Of a stretch of DNA of 43,739 bases, positions 33,267 through 42,563 are shown in pieces; position 1 is the first letter of the stretch, and every line of letters begins with the position of its first letter. Source of the DNA: Flavobacteriaceae bacterium. Lineage in GTDB: Bacteria > Bacteroidota > Bacteroidia > Flavobacteriales > Flavobacteriaceae. The position numbers and the translations under genes were made by a program. The stretch lies in contig JABISF010000011.1 of assembly GCA_018699935.1 (NCBI GenBank), positions 1 through 43,739 on the forward strand, in the 5' to 3' direction. The notes under the pieces are model-generated. The model worked only from the letters and a program-made list of their open reading frames with translations, ran no database searches and was not told the origin of the DNA.

Positions 33267-34895
33267 TTAGAGGGAAACCCCTCTTTTCCATGGAATAAAA
33301 TCATGTTGTTGCAAGCGAGCAGCTTTGGTTTCCACTTCGCCACTTGCCGTTTTGATAATTAGCTCCAAGAGCAGATCTCCCAAGGTTTCTAAATCGTGGT
33401 TTTCTGTAATCATCGTACCACAATTAAAATCAATGATGTCCGACATTTTTTCCGCCAACGTGGTATTACTGGCCACTTTGATGACCGGCGTGATGGGATT
33501 TCCTGTAGGGGTTCCCAAGCCAGTAGTGAACAAAATGATATTGGCTCCCGATCCCGCCATGGCCGTGGTGCTTTCCACATCATTGCCGGGTGTACAAAGT
33601 AAAGAAACTCCATCGACTTTGACATATTCAGTATAATCCAAAATATCGTTGATGGGAGAGTTGCCTGATTTTTTCGCAGCTCCTGCTGATTTTATGGCAT
33701 CGGTAATCAGTCCATCTTTGATATTCCCCGGCGAAGGATTCATATCAAAACCCGATCCCACAGATTCAGCGGAGGTTTCATATTGATGCATCAAACTCAA
33801 AAAACGGTCGGCTAAAGCATCGGATTGACAGCGGTTGGCAAGCTCTTGTTCCACCCCGCAGAGTTCCGGAAATTCCGATAGTATGGATTTTCCGCCCAAG
33901 ACAGCGAGTAGATCACTCACCCTTCCCAAAGTAGGATTGGCGGTAATCCCCGACAATCCATCGGAGCCGCCACATTCCAAACCGATGGTCAATTTGGAAA
34001 GTGGAGCGGGTTGACGTTTAATGGCATTTGCTTTTTTGATGGCAGCAAAAGAATCCGAAATAATGGTATTTAAGAAGGTCTCAGTAGTCCCGGCTTTTTG
34101 TTGATCAAAAATCAAAACGGGTTTTTCAAATTGAGGATTTATTTCTTGGAGTGCTTCCTCAAACAATTTAATTTCTAAATTTTGACATCCCAAACTCAAA
34201 ACACTTGCGCCGGCCACGTTGGGATTGTTTACATAACCCGCCAAAAGACGTGCCAATGATTGGGCATCTTGACGAGTTCCGCCACAGCCCCCTTGATGGG
34301 TGATGAATCGGACTTTGATATTGTCAAAAGCGTGTTGGGTTGGAGCGGTGTCCGCTGAACGTTCTTCTGTCGATCCCTCTTTTCCTTGAAGGAGGTTACT
34401 CAACAATTGCTGATAAGGATCTTTCTTTGGGGGTGCCAATTCCTTTTCAAAGATTCCTTTCAACACTTGGATATTTCTGTTTTCACAAAAAACAAGGGGA
34501 AAAAATAACCAAATATTATCGGTACCCACCTGCCCATCGGGACGGTGATAGCCCATAAAGCTGCTGTTTTTCCATTTGGAAACATCGGGTGCCTCCCAAT
34601 GCGAATCCGCCGTTTTTTTGAGTACCTTTTCGGTTTGGTGAATGACATTTTCGGTGGTTAACAAGCCTCCTTGAGGAATCGGCTGCGTAGCTTTGCCCAC
34701 CAACACTCCATACATATAAATGGGGGTGTCTTTTTCAAAATCAATCAGTGCCAATTTGTGTTTGATCTGAATGGCTGCTTGTGTAGTGATTTCGAGCGAT
34801 CCAACATGTATTGTTGCGTGTTTGGGAATATCACACAAAGCGACGGCCACATTGTCGTTGGTATTGATTCGTAGCGCTTGAGCGGATGCTTTCAT
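33267..34895 (-). CDS. uxaA: Altronate dehydratase (fused SAF and catalytic domains)
   Basis: The 542-residue protein has the N-terminal SAF domain (about 1-90) and the large C-terminal D-galactarate/altronate dehydratase domain (GYHRPDGQVGTDN, FITHQGGCGGTRQDA, GLECGGSDGLSGITANP). It dehydrates D-altronate to 2-keto-3-deoxygluconate (KDG) using Fe2+ or Mn2+. Single-chain versions are common in this phylum. The start overlaps the uxaB stop by one base (TAATG). The position after UxaB and in an operon with KdgK and the aldolase fits the galacturonate pathway exactly. Confidence 0.92.
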   Translation of the reverse strand: MKASAQALRINTNDNVAVALCDIPKHATIHVGSLEITTQAAIQIKHKLALIDFEKDTPIYMYGVLVGKATQPIPQGGLLTTENVIHQTEKVLKKTADSHWEAPDVSKWKNSSFMGYHRPDGQVGTDNIWLFFPLVFCENRNIQVLKGIFEKELAPPKKDPYQQLLSNLLQGKEGSTEERSADTAPTQHAFDNIKVRFITHQGGCGGTRQDAQSLARLLAGYVNNPNVAGASVLSLGCQNLEIKLFEEALQEINPQFEKPVLIFDQQKAGTTETFLNTIISDSFAAIKKANAIKRQPAPLSKLTIGLECGGSDGLSGITANPTLGRVSDLLAVLGGKSILSEFPELCGVEQELANRCQSDALADRFLSLMHQYETSAESVGSGFDMNPSPGNIKDGLITDAIKSAGAAKKSGNSPINDILDYTEYVKVDGVSLLCTPGNDVESTTAMAGSGANIILFTTGLGTPTGNPITPVIKVASNTTLAEKMSDIIDFNCGTMITENHDLETLGDLLLELIIKTASGEVETKAARLQQHDFIPWKRGVSL

Positions 34896-36355
34896 TAGCG
34901 AAGTGAGGTTATATAGGTTTCAAATCCTTGTTCAACACCTTGATTTTCTATCACGGTTAAAGCCATTTTTAAATGATCGATCAAATCCGATTCCCGGCTG
35001 AGATCTACATCCCAAAGGATTTCGTTTTTCAAGATATTAATTATTGTTTTATGCAGTTGGTCTGCTTTCCAACAATTTTCAAAAAAGGCAATTTGTTCCG
35101 CATCGTCCTTTAGCGGCAAAACAGCCCCTTGCCAATTTCCTTGATAGAATCGAAGTAAACAAGCAAACGAAAAGCACAAATAGGGAGGGTATTCGCCAGT
35201 CGCTTCTTTAAAGGCTAAAATACTGGGTAGAACACGTACCTTAAATTTGGAAATGGAATTCAATGCGATACTGGCCAAATAATGATTGACAAAAGGATTT
35301 TCAAAACGTTCAAAAACGGCTTTGGAAAATTGTTCCATTTCAGCGGCATCTCCTTCCAAATGCGGGGCAATTTCGTTTAGTACAGCATGTTGTAAAAAAG
35401 TACTTGTAAAATCATTTTTCATAGTTTCCGCCACCGTGCTGTTGCCAAACATGATGGACAAGGGAACAATACAGGTGTGCGCACCATTTAAAATACGGAC
35501 TTTTCGGGTTCGGAAGGATTGGAGGTTGTCAACGATTTTTACATCCAAATTGGTTTGATCTAAAGGAAGTTTTTGTTGTAATTCTTCGCCTCCTTCAATC
35601 ACCCATAAAAAAAACGGTTCAGCCACCACCATCAATTGATCGTCAAAATCGGTGAGGGCTTTACAAGCCGCTTCGTTTTCTTTAGGATAACCCGTAACGA
35701 TGCGATCCACCAAGGTGTTGTGAAAGGAACAAGCGGAGTGGAGCCAGTGCGAAAAAGCCGGAGCTAATTGCCAATCTTCAATGTATTGAAAAATAATTTT
35801 TTCAAGGCTGTCAGCATTGTAATTGATCAACTCGCAAGGCAAGATGGCTACCCCGGCGGCGGCATCTCCTTTAAAATGATTCCAGCGTTCCCACAGCCAG
35901 CGCGTTAACTTGGCGGGAAAGCTTTTGGGCGGTGTTGAATCAAACCGATCCTCAGCGTCATAACTGATTCCCGCTTCGGTGGTGTTTGAAATAATGAAAT
36001 CAATAGTTTCCAGCTGAGCAGTGTTCAAATAGCCTTGAAAATCTTCGTAGGGATTATTGCATCCTACGAGGGTTTGCAGGGTTTTGTATTCCTCCACAGT
36101 TTGTCCTTCTTTAATCCCGTTGAGAAATAAGGTATAGGCACCCTGTTGTTTTTCGATGAGTGGAATCAATCCTTGGGCGATGGGTTGAATCACGATGATT
36201 CCGGCGTTGAAATCGGAATTGGCATTCATTTGATCGACCAAATCGCCGATGAATGCTCTTAAAAAATTCCCCTCACCAAATTGTAATATACGAGGGGGTA
36301 AAGTGTTATAAAAATTCACTAGCTGTTTTTTGTTTTTGGATGTTTTATAAATCAA
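34895..36355 (-). CDS. uxaB: Tagaturonate reductase (altronate oxidoreductase)
   Basis: The 486-residue protein belongs to the mannitol dehydrogenase family. It shows the N-terminal NAD-binding region (RILQFGEGNFLRAF) and the central motif with catalytic residues VRILNGAHTCIVPLSIMFG, as in UxaB. It reduces D-tagaturonate to D-altronate with NADH. Fructuronate reductase (UxuB) is a close paralogue; the partner UxaA and not UxuA downstream favours UxaB. The start is a TTG that overlaps dctM by 11 bases. Confidence 0.9.
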   Translation of the reverse strand: MIYKTSKNKKQLVNFYNTLPPRILQFGEGNFLRAFIGDLVDQMNANSDFNAGIIVIQPIAQGLIPLIEKQQGAYTLFLNGIKEGQTVEEYKTLQTLVGCNNPYEDFQGYLNTAQLETIDFIISNTTEAGISYDAEDRFDSTPPKSFPAKLTRWLWERWNHFKGDAAAGVAILPCELINYNADSLEKIIFQYIEDWQLAPAFSHWLHSACSFHNTLVDRIVTGYPKENEAACKALTDFDDQLMVVAEPFFLWVIEGGEELQQKLPLDQTNLDVKIVDNLQSFRTRKVRILNGAHTCIVPLSIMFGNSTVAETMKNDFTSTFLQHAVLNEIAPHLEGDAAEMEQFSKAVFERFENPFVNHYLASIALNSISKFKVRVLPSILAFKEATGEYPPYLCFSFACLLRFYQGNWQGAVLPLKDDAEQIAFFENCWKADQLHKTIINILKNEILWDVDLSRESDLIDHLKMALTVIENQGVEQGFETYITSLR

Positions 36356-37640
36356 ACATTTTTGGTAGCCATAGTGTAATTTGAGGGATAAAAGTAATTA
36401 ACATCAAAGCGAGTATCATCGCCAAAAACATTGGAATCAAAGGTCGAATGACCTTTTCAATACTGGTTTTGGCGATTCCAATTCCGACAAATAGCACCGA
36501 ACCCACGGGAGGGGTACACAGTCCAATACAGAGGTTGAGTACCATAATGATTCCAAATTGAATTGGGTCGATACCCAAGGTCGTAACCACGGGAAGAAAG
36601 ATGGGGGTAAAAATCAAAACCGCAGGAGTCATATCCATAAAGACACCTACGAAAAGCAGCAATAAGTTGATTATTAATAGGATGACGATCTTATTGTCAC
36701 TGATATTTAAAAGGAAGTCGCTCAAATTTTGAGGAATATTCTCATAGGACATGATCCACGACATACTCATGGAGGCAGCAATCAGTAGCATTACTATGGC
36801 ACTGGTTTTTGCGGATTCCAATAAAATATTAGGCAAGTCTTTTACCGATATTTCTTTGTAAACAAACCCAAGAACAAGGGTGTAAAGCACTGCGATGGCT
36901 GAAGCTTCTGTGGCGGTGAATAAACCGGCAACGATGCCACCAATAACGATAACCAATAATAACAAACTCGGAAAAGCAATTATAAAAGTTTTGAAAACTT
37001 GTTTGAAAGAACTTCTTCCGAAGGTTTTATAGTTGTGTTTTTTAGCCCAAATTCCAGCGACAATCATTAGGAAGAGTCCGGTTAAGATCCCTGGAATATA
37101 TCCAGCTAAAAACAAAGCGGCAATGGACACGCCTCCACTGGCCAAGGAATAAACAATGAGAACGTTACTGGGGGGAATGATCAATCCAATGGTGGCCGAG
37201 GTGATGTTGACCGCAGCTCCGTATTCTTTGGCATAGCCTTCTTTTTCCATTTCCGGACCTAGGATACTACCCATGGCCGAAGCGGAAGCCATGGCCGATC
37301 CGGCAATCGCACCCATCAGCATGGCCGCAATGATGTTGATCAATGCCAATCCTCCGGGGAATGCTCCCACGATGGTTTTGGCAAAACTGATCAGTCGGTC
37401 GGCAATTCCCCCATGCGTCATCAATTGTCCCGAAAGCACAAAAAAGGGAATGGCCAGCAGCGCAAAACTATCCAAGCCAGTGGCCATGCGTTGGGCAATG
37501 GTCGTGACTGCCGGCAGCATGGGAATGGACACCACGATAGTGAGCAAAGCAGAAATGGCAATACTCCAAGCCACAGGGGTTCCAATGGCAATAAAAAAGA
37601 TAAAACTTAAAACGAGAATGAAAACAGGTAGTAATTCCAT
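36345..37640 (-). CDS. dctM: TRAP transporter large permease (DctM)
   Basis: The 431-residue membrane protein has about 12 hydrophobic segments and the DctM family pattern, with GAIAGSAMASASAMGSILGPEM and ATIGLIIPPSNVLIVYSLASGG near the middle and LCIGLCTPPVGSVLFVG near the C-terminus. It is the transport subunit that uses the Na+ gradient together with DctQ and the binding protein. It lies 2 bases after dctQ. Its place in a uronate operon points to hexuronate uptake. Confidence 0.95.
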   Translation of the reverse strand: MELLPVFILVLSFIFFIAIGTPVAWSIAISALLTIVVSIPMLPAVTTIAQRMATGLDSFALLAIPFFVLSGQLMTHGGIADRLISFAKTIVGAFPGGLALINIIAAMLMGAIAGSAMASASAMGSILGPEMEKEGYAKEYGAAVNITSATIGLIIPPSNVLIVYSLASGGVSIAALFLAGYIPGILTGLFLMIVAGIWAKKHNYKTFGRSSFKQVFKTFIIAFPSLLLLVIVIGGIVAGLFTATEASAIAVLYTLVLGFVYKEISVKDLPNILLESAKTSAIVMLLIAASMSMSWIMSYENIPQNLSDFLLNISDNKIVILLIINLLLLFVGVFMDMTPAVLIFTPIFLPVVTTLGIDPIQFGIIMVLNLCIGLCTPPVGSVLFVGIGIAKTSIEKVIRPLIPMFLAMILALMLITFIPQITLWLPKMFDL

Positions 37641-37642
37641 GA

Positions 37643-38101
37643 TTATGCTGAACGTTGCGTGAGTTTATAAAAAATAATGAGCAAACCACTCACCGGAACA
37701 ATGGCATAGACCAAAGCAAGTGGGATTTGTAAAGAAGGTGAATATTGCTCCAACTTCATGGTGATATACACCAAGCGTCCACCGCCGATAACCAGTCCAA
37801 AAAGGGCAAGTGCGATAATGCTGAAAGAGATAAAACGCGCTAATAATTTTTGCACTTTGGGGCTGCTTTTCTTTGCAAAAACATCAATAGCTACGTGCTC
37901 ATTTCTTCCCGCAACATAGGCGGCACCGAGAATTCCCAGCCAAATCATTAGATAGCGTGCCAACTCATCGGTGAAGGAACTGGGATTGTCTGTAAAATAA
38001 CGGGTAAATACTTGCCACAATACATTGATCACCATCACACCCAAAATGGCCACTAAAAACTTGCCGATTAAGGCATCTACTTGGGCTCTAATTTTTTTCA
38101 T
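37643..38101 (-). CDS. dctQ: TRAP transporter small permease (DctQ)
   Basis: From the ATG at 38101 the protein has 152 residues and four hydrophobic helices (LVAILGVMVINVLWQVF, YLMIWLGILGAAYVAG, FISFSIIALALFGLVIG, IPLALVYAIVPVSGLLII), as DctQ proteins do. The WLGILGAAY segment is the conserved family motif. An upstream TTG start exists but the ATG, which overlaps the dctP stop by 14 bases, is the likelier start. Confidence 0.92.
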   Translation of the reverse strand: MKKIRAQVDALIGKFLVAILGVMVINVLWQVFTRYFTDNPSSFTDELARYLMIWLGILGAAYVAGRNEHVAIDVFAKKSSPKVQKLLARFISFSIIALALFGLVIGGGRLVYITMKLEQYSPSLQIPLALVYAIVPVSGLLIIFYKLTQRSA

Positions 38102-39059
38102 TGCGGATACGTTCAATTAAGTTTGCTATTACAGGGTCTTTGCTAAAATCATCATACATGGCTTTGGTGGCCTCTTGAAACGGGGCTTTTTCAGGATAAC
38201 TCACTTCCACCCCTGCATCGATGACGGCTTTTAGCGATTCGTTTTCAGACTGTGTCCACAATCTTCGTTGATCGATGATGGATTTATCCAAAGCTTCTTG
38301 CAACCATTTTTGTTCTTGCGCGCTCAACCGATTCCACAAATGTGTACTCACCAAAAGTATGTCCGGGATCATGGTGTGTTCATCGATAATGTAATATTTA
38401 CACACTTCGTAATGCCGGGAAAGATAGAAACTAGGGGGGTTGTTTTCGGCTCCGTCCACCACACCTTGTTGAATCGACGTGTAGAGTTCACCCCACGAAA
38501 TTGGAGTAGGGGAGCCTCCCAGTTGTTTTACCATTTCAAATGCCGAAGCACTTTCTTGTACTCTGATTTTTAAGCCTTCCAAATCTTGGGGCGTTTTGAC
38601 GGGGCGCTCTCGTGTGTAGAAACTGCGACTCCCCGAATCGTAATAGCCCAACCCTTTTAACCAATAATCTTCACCTTCTTTGAGGAGGGATTTCCCCACA
38701 TCTCCATCCAAAACTCGGAACAGGTGTTCTTTGTCATCAAATAGAAAAGGCAGTCCGAAAATGCGCATGTTTGGAGCAAAATTTTCCATCACGGCTCCGG
38801 AAACTTTGGTCATGTCCAAACTACCAATTTGAAGTAATTCCAGACATTCGCGCTCACTGCCCAATTGTTGGTTGGGATAGATTTGCAAACGCATTTTTCC
38901 TTCCGAAAGGTCATTTAAATAGTCATCGGCCTTCACCATCGCTTGGTGCACCGAGTGGGTGACATCCAAGCCATGACCCAAGCGGATGAGGCGTGTTTTG
39001 GAATCACTGGCACAGCCGGTCATTAAAAATAGTAGTAAAAGTAGTGACAGCTGTTTCAT
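38088..39059 (-). CDS. dctP: TRAP transporter solute-binding lipoprotein (DctP)
   Basis: The 323-residue protein has a lipoprotein signal with lipobox LMTGC (Cys16), so it should be lipid-anchored in the periplasm rather than freely diffusing. The DctP family features are clear: GLKIRVQES carrying the conserved substrate-carboxylate arginine, PTPISWGELYTSIQQGVVDGAENNP, and a helical C-terminus. TRAP binding proteins for D-galacturonate and D-glucuronate are known beside uxaC-type genes. It is 5 bases after the KDPG aldolase gene. Confidence 0.93.
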   Translation of the reverse strand: MKQLSLLLLLFLMTGCASDSKTRLIRLGHGLDVTHSVHQAMVKADDYLNDLSEGKMRLQIYPNQQLGSERECLELLQIGSLDMTKVSGAVMENFAPNMRIFGLPFLFDDKEHLFRVLDGDVGKSLLKEGEDYWLKGLGYYDSGSRSFYTRERPVKTPQDLEGLKIRVQESASAFEMVKQLGGSPTPISWGELYTSIQQGVVDGAENNPPSFYLSRHYEVCKYYIIDEHTMIPDILLVSTHLWNRLSAQEQKWLQEALDKSIIDQRRLWTQSENESLKAVIDAGVEVSYPEKAPFQEATKAMYDDFSKDPVIANLIERIRNEKN

Positions 39060-39064
39060 GCGTT

Positions 39065-39730
39065 TTATTTTAAGGATTGAATCGTTTGGAGGGTTTTGGC
39101 AACGGTGGCTTTTAGGCCTTGGAAATCTCGTTGTTCGATGACCGTTTTAGAAATCAACTGCGAGCCCATGCCCACACAAGTAACACCTGCACCAAACCAA
39201 GCCTTTAAGTTTTCTTCCGAGGTGTCTACGCCTCCTGTGGGCATTATGCTGGTCCAGGGTTGCGGGCCTTTGATGGCTTTGACAAATTCGGGACCGTAGA
39301 TGTTTCCTGGGAACAGTTTTACGATTTCCGCTCCGCGTTCTTCAGCAGCAGCAATTTCGGTCAAGCTGCCACAGCCCGGCGACCAGAGTACTTTCCGACG
39401 GTTGCAAACAATGGCAATATCCTCTCTGTAGACTGGGGTCACAATAAAATTAGCGCCGTTTTTCATATAGTCACTGGCGGCAGCGGCATCCGTTATGGAG
39501 CCAACACCCAATATCATTTCGGGGAGGGCTTTTTCAGAAAAAAGCACCAATTCCCGGAACACTTCGTGGGCAAAATCGCCCCGATGGGTGAATTCCAAAA
39601 GTCGGGCACCTCCTTCATAACAGGCTTGAAGCACCTGTTTGGCGATTTCCACATCTTTGTGATAAAAAAGGGGAACCAAGCCCGTTTTTTGCATTTGTTC
39701 GACAACCTGTAGTCTTGTAAATCGTGCCAT
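39065..39730 (-). CDS. eda: 2-keto-3-deoxy-6-phosphogluconate (KDPG) aldolase
   Basis: The 221-residue class I aldolase has the Schiff-base lysine at 138 in EIVKLFPGN, equivalent to the lysine of the KDPG aldolase family. GGVDTSEENLKAWFGAGV and VGMGSQLI are the phosphate-binding end. It splits KDPG to pyruvate and glyceraldehyde-3-phosphate. It begins 11 bases after kdgK, so the two last pathway steps are adjacent. Some relatives also cleave 4-hydroxy-2-oxoglutarate. Confidence 0.93.
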   Translation of the reverse strand: MARFTRLQVVEQMQKTGLVPLFYHKDVEIAKQVLQACYEGGARLLEFTHRGDFAHEVFRELVLFSEKALPEMILGVGSITDAAAASDYMKNGANFIVTPVYREDIAIVCNRRKVLWSPGCGSLTEIAAAEERGAEIVKLFPGNIYGPEFVKAIKGPQPWTSIMPTGGVDTSEENLKAWFGAGVTCVGMGSQLISKTVIEQRDFQGLKATVAKTLQTIQSLK

Positions 39731-39741
39731 CTTTTTTTATT

Positions 39742-40782
39742 TTATCTAGCAACTCTGCCCGAAGCATCGCCGCCCATTAATTTTTCAACTTCACTCACGG
39801 TCACCAAATTGGCATCTCCTTTTATGGTGTGTTTTAAACAAGAAGCCGCCACTGCAAAATTCAAAGCGTTTTGATCATCCTCGGGATAGGTCAAAAGCCC
39901 ATAAATTAACCCCCCCATAAAAGAGTCTCCACCGCCCACACGGTCAACAATATCAGTGATTTGGTACTGCGGACTTTCATACATGGTGGTTCCGTCGTAA
40001 AGCACTCCTGCCCAGGTGTTGTGTGAGGCTGAAATGGAACCCCTGAGGGTGGTGATTACTTTTTTGGCTTTGGGAAATTTCTTCATCATTTGCTCGCAAA
40101 CGGATAAAAAGGCAGCCGCTTTGACTTCATGACCTTGGGTGGTGATGTCCAATCCTTCCGGTTTGATGCCAAAATGCATTTCAGCGTCTTCCTCATTCCC
40201 CAAAATAATATCGCAATACGAAGTGAGTTCGGTCATAATGCCTTCGCGATCGCCGCCGTATTTCCACAATTTGGCTCGGTAGTTAAGATCGGTAGAAATA
40301 GTGATGCCAAGAGCGCTTGCAGCTTTGACTGCTTCCAAACAGGCGTCTGCAGCTCCCTGAGAAATAGCAGGAGTGATGCCCGTCCAATGAAACCAGCGCA
40401 CTCCTTCAAAGACGTTTTTCCAGTCAATCATCCCGGGCTGAATCTCCGAAATGGACGAATGTGCCCGATCGTAAACGACCTTGCTGCCACGACTTACAGC
40501 TCCCGTTTCTAGAAAGTAGATGCCCAAGCGTTCGCCTCCTCTTAAAATATGGTTGGTTTGTACTCCGCGTTTGCGTAATTCCATAAGGGCACAATCGCCC
40601 AAATCATTTTGGGGCAAGCGAGTGACAAAGTCCACATCGACACCATAATTGGCAAGGGACACCGCCACGTTGGATTCTCCACCGCCATAGACCACGTCAA
40701 AGGAGTTGGTTTGTGAAAATCTCAAAAATCCTGGAGGTGACAAGCGTAGCATGATCTCTCCAAAAGTTACAACTTTATTCAT
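39742..40782 (-). CDS. kdgK: 2-keto-3-deoxygluconate kinase (PfkB family)
   Basis: The 346-residue PfkB-type sugar kinase has an N-terminal GEIMLRLSPPGFLRF substrate-binding segment typical of KDG kinases, and the C-terminal VGGGDSFMGG motif with the catalytic base Asp286. It phosphorylates KDG to KDPG with ATP. It is the second gene of the operon, 37 bases after uxaC. Confidence 0.92.
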   Translation of the reverse strand: MNKVVTFGEIMLRLSPPGFLRFSQTNSFDVVYGGGESNVAVSLANYGVDVDFVTRLPQNDLGDCALMELRKRGVQTNHILRGGERLGIYFLETGAVSRGSKVVYDRAHSSISEIQPGMIDWKNVFEGVRWFHWTGITPAISQGAADACLEAVKAASALGITISTDLNYRAKLWKYGGDREGIMTELTSYCDIILGNEEDAEMHFGIKPEGLDITTQGHEVKAAAFLSVCEQMMKKFPKAKKVITTLRGSISASHNTWAGVLYDGTTMYESPQYQITDIVDRVGGGDSFMGGLIYGLLTYPEDDQNALNFAVAASCLKHTIKGDANLVTVSEVEKLMGGDASGRVAR

Positions 40783-40819
40783 ATATTATTTATAATGTGG
40801 GTTGGTTGATTAAGTGAAT

Positions 40820-42217
40820 TTAATAATTAAAATATTCTTTTGCATTGTGATAACAAATATCTGAAACAATTTTCCCGATCCATTGGGGGTCGTTGGGCAA
40901 CAAGCCCTTTTCGATATCTTGACCGAAGAGATTACATACCAAACGTCGGAAATATTCGTGTCTTGGAAATGACAAGAAACTTCTGGAGTCTGTCAGCATC
41001 CCAATAAAACAACTAATGAGTCCCATATTGGACAAGATATTCATTTGATCGGTCATTCCGTCCAATTGATCCAAAAACCACCATCCGGAACCCCACTGAA
41101 TTTTGCCTTTCAAGGAACCGTCATTGAAATTTCCAATCATGGTAGCCATCATTTCGTTGTCCCCGGGGTTGAGGTTGTAGAGTACCGTTTTGGTCAATTG
41201 ATTGTTGCTGTCCAACCGATCCAAAAAACGCGAAAGTGCATGGGCAACTGGATATTGACCGATGGAATCCCAACCGGTATCGGGCCCCAAAAGTTGGAAC
41301 ATTCGCGTGTTGTTGTTGCGCATGGCTCCCAAGTGAAACTGTTGAACCCAGCCTTTTTCGTGATATTTTTCACCCAAAAACAATAGGAGTGCCGTTTGAA
41401 ATTGAGCAGATTCGTCAGCTGTCACCGCAGCTCCGGACCTGCGTTTGGCAAAGATTTTTGACAAACGAGCAGCATCCGTTTCTTGATAGGGAATGGTGTT
41501 GAGACCATGATCCGACAAGCGGCAACCGTTTTCATGAAAAAAGTCCAAACGTTTGGTCAAGGCCAAACACAAATCATCATAAGTGGCGATGTCGATTCCA
41601 GCCACTTCCCCAAGGCGATCGATATAGGCATTGTAGGCGGGTTGATCAATCAAAACGGATTTATCAGGTCGAAAGGCCGTGCTGACCTTGATGGCAAAAT
41701 CAGAAGCCGCCAAGTTTTGATGATGTTCCAAAGTATCGGTGGGGTCTTCGGTAGTGCACAACACTTCCACCTTCATGCGAGTAAGGAGTTTTTGTGCGGA
41801 GAAGTTTTCAGTGCTGACTTGTGCCGAAGTACTGTCGTACACGCGTTTGGCATTCTGGGGGGTCAACAATTCGTATTCGTCAAAATAGCGTGCCAATTCC
41901 AATTGTGACCAATGGTACAATGGATTGCGTAAGGTATAAGGAAGGGTAGTCGCCCACTTTTGGAATTTTTCCTCATCGGAAGCATTGCCCGTAATGTACT
42001 TCTCATCAATTCCAAAGGTGCGCATGGCGCGCCATTTGTAATGATCTCCAGCAATCCAAAGGTCAGTAATGTTTTTGTATTGATGATCCTCGGCGATGGC
42101 CTGTGGAGGAAGGTGATTGTGATAATCGATAATTGGTAAATCCTTTGCAAAATCGTGATACAGCGATACAGCATAGTTATTTTGAAGAAGAAAATTATCG
42201 TGGATGAATTGTTTCAT
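40820..42217 (-). CDS. uxaC: Glucuronate/galacturonate isomerase
   Basis: The 465-residue protein is a UxaC-family amidohydrolase-fold isomerase. DYHNHLPPQAIAED carries the first metal-site His residues, and PTDTLEHHQ and RPDKSVLIDQP follow. It converts D-galacturonate to D-tagaturonate and D-glucuronate to D-fructuronate in the cytosol. It heads the uronate operon. A -7 element lies 60 bases upstream, and a LacI-type operator adjoins its -33 region. Confidence 0.95.
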   Translation of the reverse strand: MKQFIHDNFLLQNNYAVSLYHDFAKDLPIIDYHNHLPPQAIAEDHQYKNITDLWIAGDHYKWRAMRTFGIDEKYITGNASDEEKFQKWATTLPYTLRNPLYHWSQLELARYFDEYELLTPQNAKRVYDSTSAQVSTENFSAQKLLTRMKVEVLCTTEDPTDTLEHHQNLAASDFAIKVSTAFRPDKSVLIDQPAYNAYIDRLGEVAGIDIATYDDLCLALTKRLDFFHENGCRLSDHGLNTIPYQETDAARLSKIFAKRRSGAAVTADESAQFQTALLLFLGEKYHEKGWVQQFHLGAMRNNNTRMFQLLGPDTGWDSIGQYPVAHALSRFLDRLDSNNQLTKTVLYNLNPGDNEMMATMIGNFNDGSLKGKIQWGSGWWFLDQLDGMTDQMNILSNMGLISCFIGMLTDSRSFLSFPRHEYFRRLVCNLFGQDIEKGLLPNDPQWIGKIVSDICYHNAKEYFNY

Positions 42218-42276
42218 TAATGATGTACTTTATGATGATTTTGTAAACATTTAGACTGCGATATAAATAGGAAGGT

Positions 42277-42284
42277 CAAAATTA
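42277..42284 (-). promoter_or_regulatory. -7 element of the uronate operon promoter
   Basis: The minus strand reads TAATTTTG, an exact TAnnTTTG match. The expected -33 position is about 20 bases further, close to the operator at 42321-42332; no strict TTG is present there, which suits a promoter under specific control. Confidence 0.55.
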
Positions 42285-42320
42285 AAATACTTTGATTCAA
42301 TATAAAGTATAACACAGTAT

Positions 42321-42332
42321 GTTAACGTTAAC
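42321..42332. promoter_or_regulatory. LacI-type operator O1 in the uxaC-susC gap
   Basis: GTTAACGTTAAC is a perfect 12-base palindrome with a central CG, the pattern bound by LacI-family repressors. It lies about 105 bases before the uxaC start and just beyond its -7 element, and repeats the core of operator O2. Confidence 0.65.
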
Positions 42333-42437
42333 GAAAATACTTAAATTTTAATATTATTTGTCAATCTCGGTCATAAAAATATTTTGACCCCCTCTTTTTT
42401 ATACAGAACAGTGAGAATTTGTCAATTATTTAAGGTT

Positions 42438-42480
42438 AATATTCATTATTAGCGTATATATTTTCCAAAAAATGAATATT
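42438..42480. promoter_or_regulatory. 10-base inverted repeat between the two operators
   Basis: Arms AATATTCATT (42438-42447) and AATGAATATT (42471-42480) are perfect complements 23 bases apart. The repeat is unlike the operators and could bind a second regulator or form a hairpin. The wider gap 42218-42612 has no gene and is strongly AT-rich. Confidence 0.4.
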
Positions 42481-42533
42481 TCTCGATTTAATTTTCGATT
42501 TTTTTTAATTCTTATTTGGTTTTTAAAATAGAA

Positions 42534-42541
42534 TACCTTTA
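42534..42541 (+). promoter_or_regulatory. Possible -7 element of the susC promoter
   Basis: TACCTTTA matches TAnnTTTG except for its last base. A TTTG at 42515-42518 is 15 bases upstream, shorter than usual. If correct, operator O2 lies just after the transcription start, where a bound repressor would block elongation. Confidence 0.3.
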
Positions 42542-42563
42542 TTTTAACGAAATATTAAGCAAA

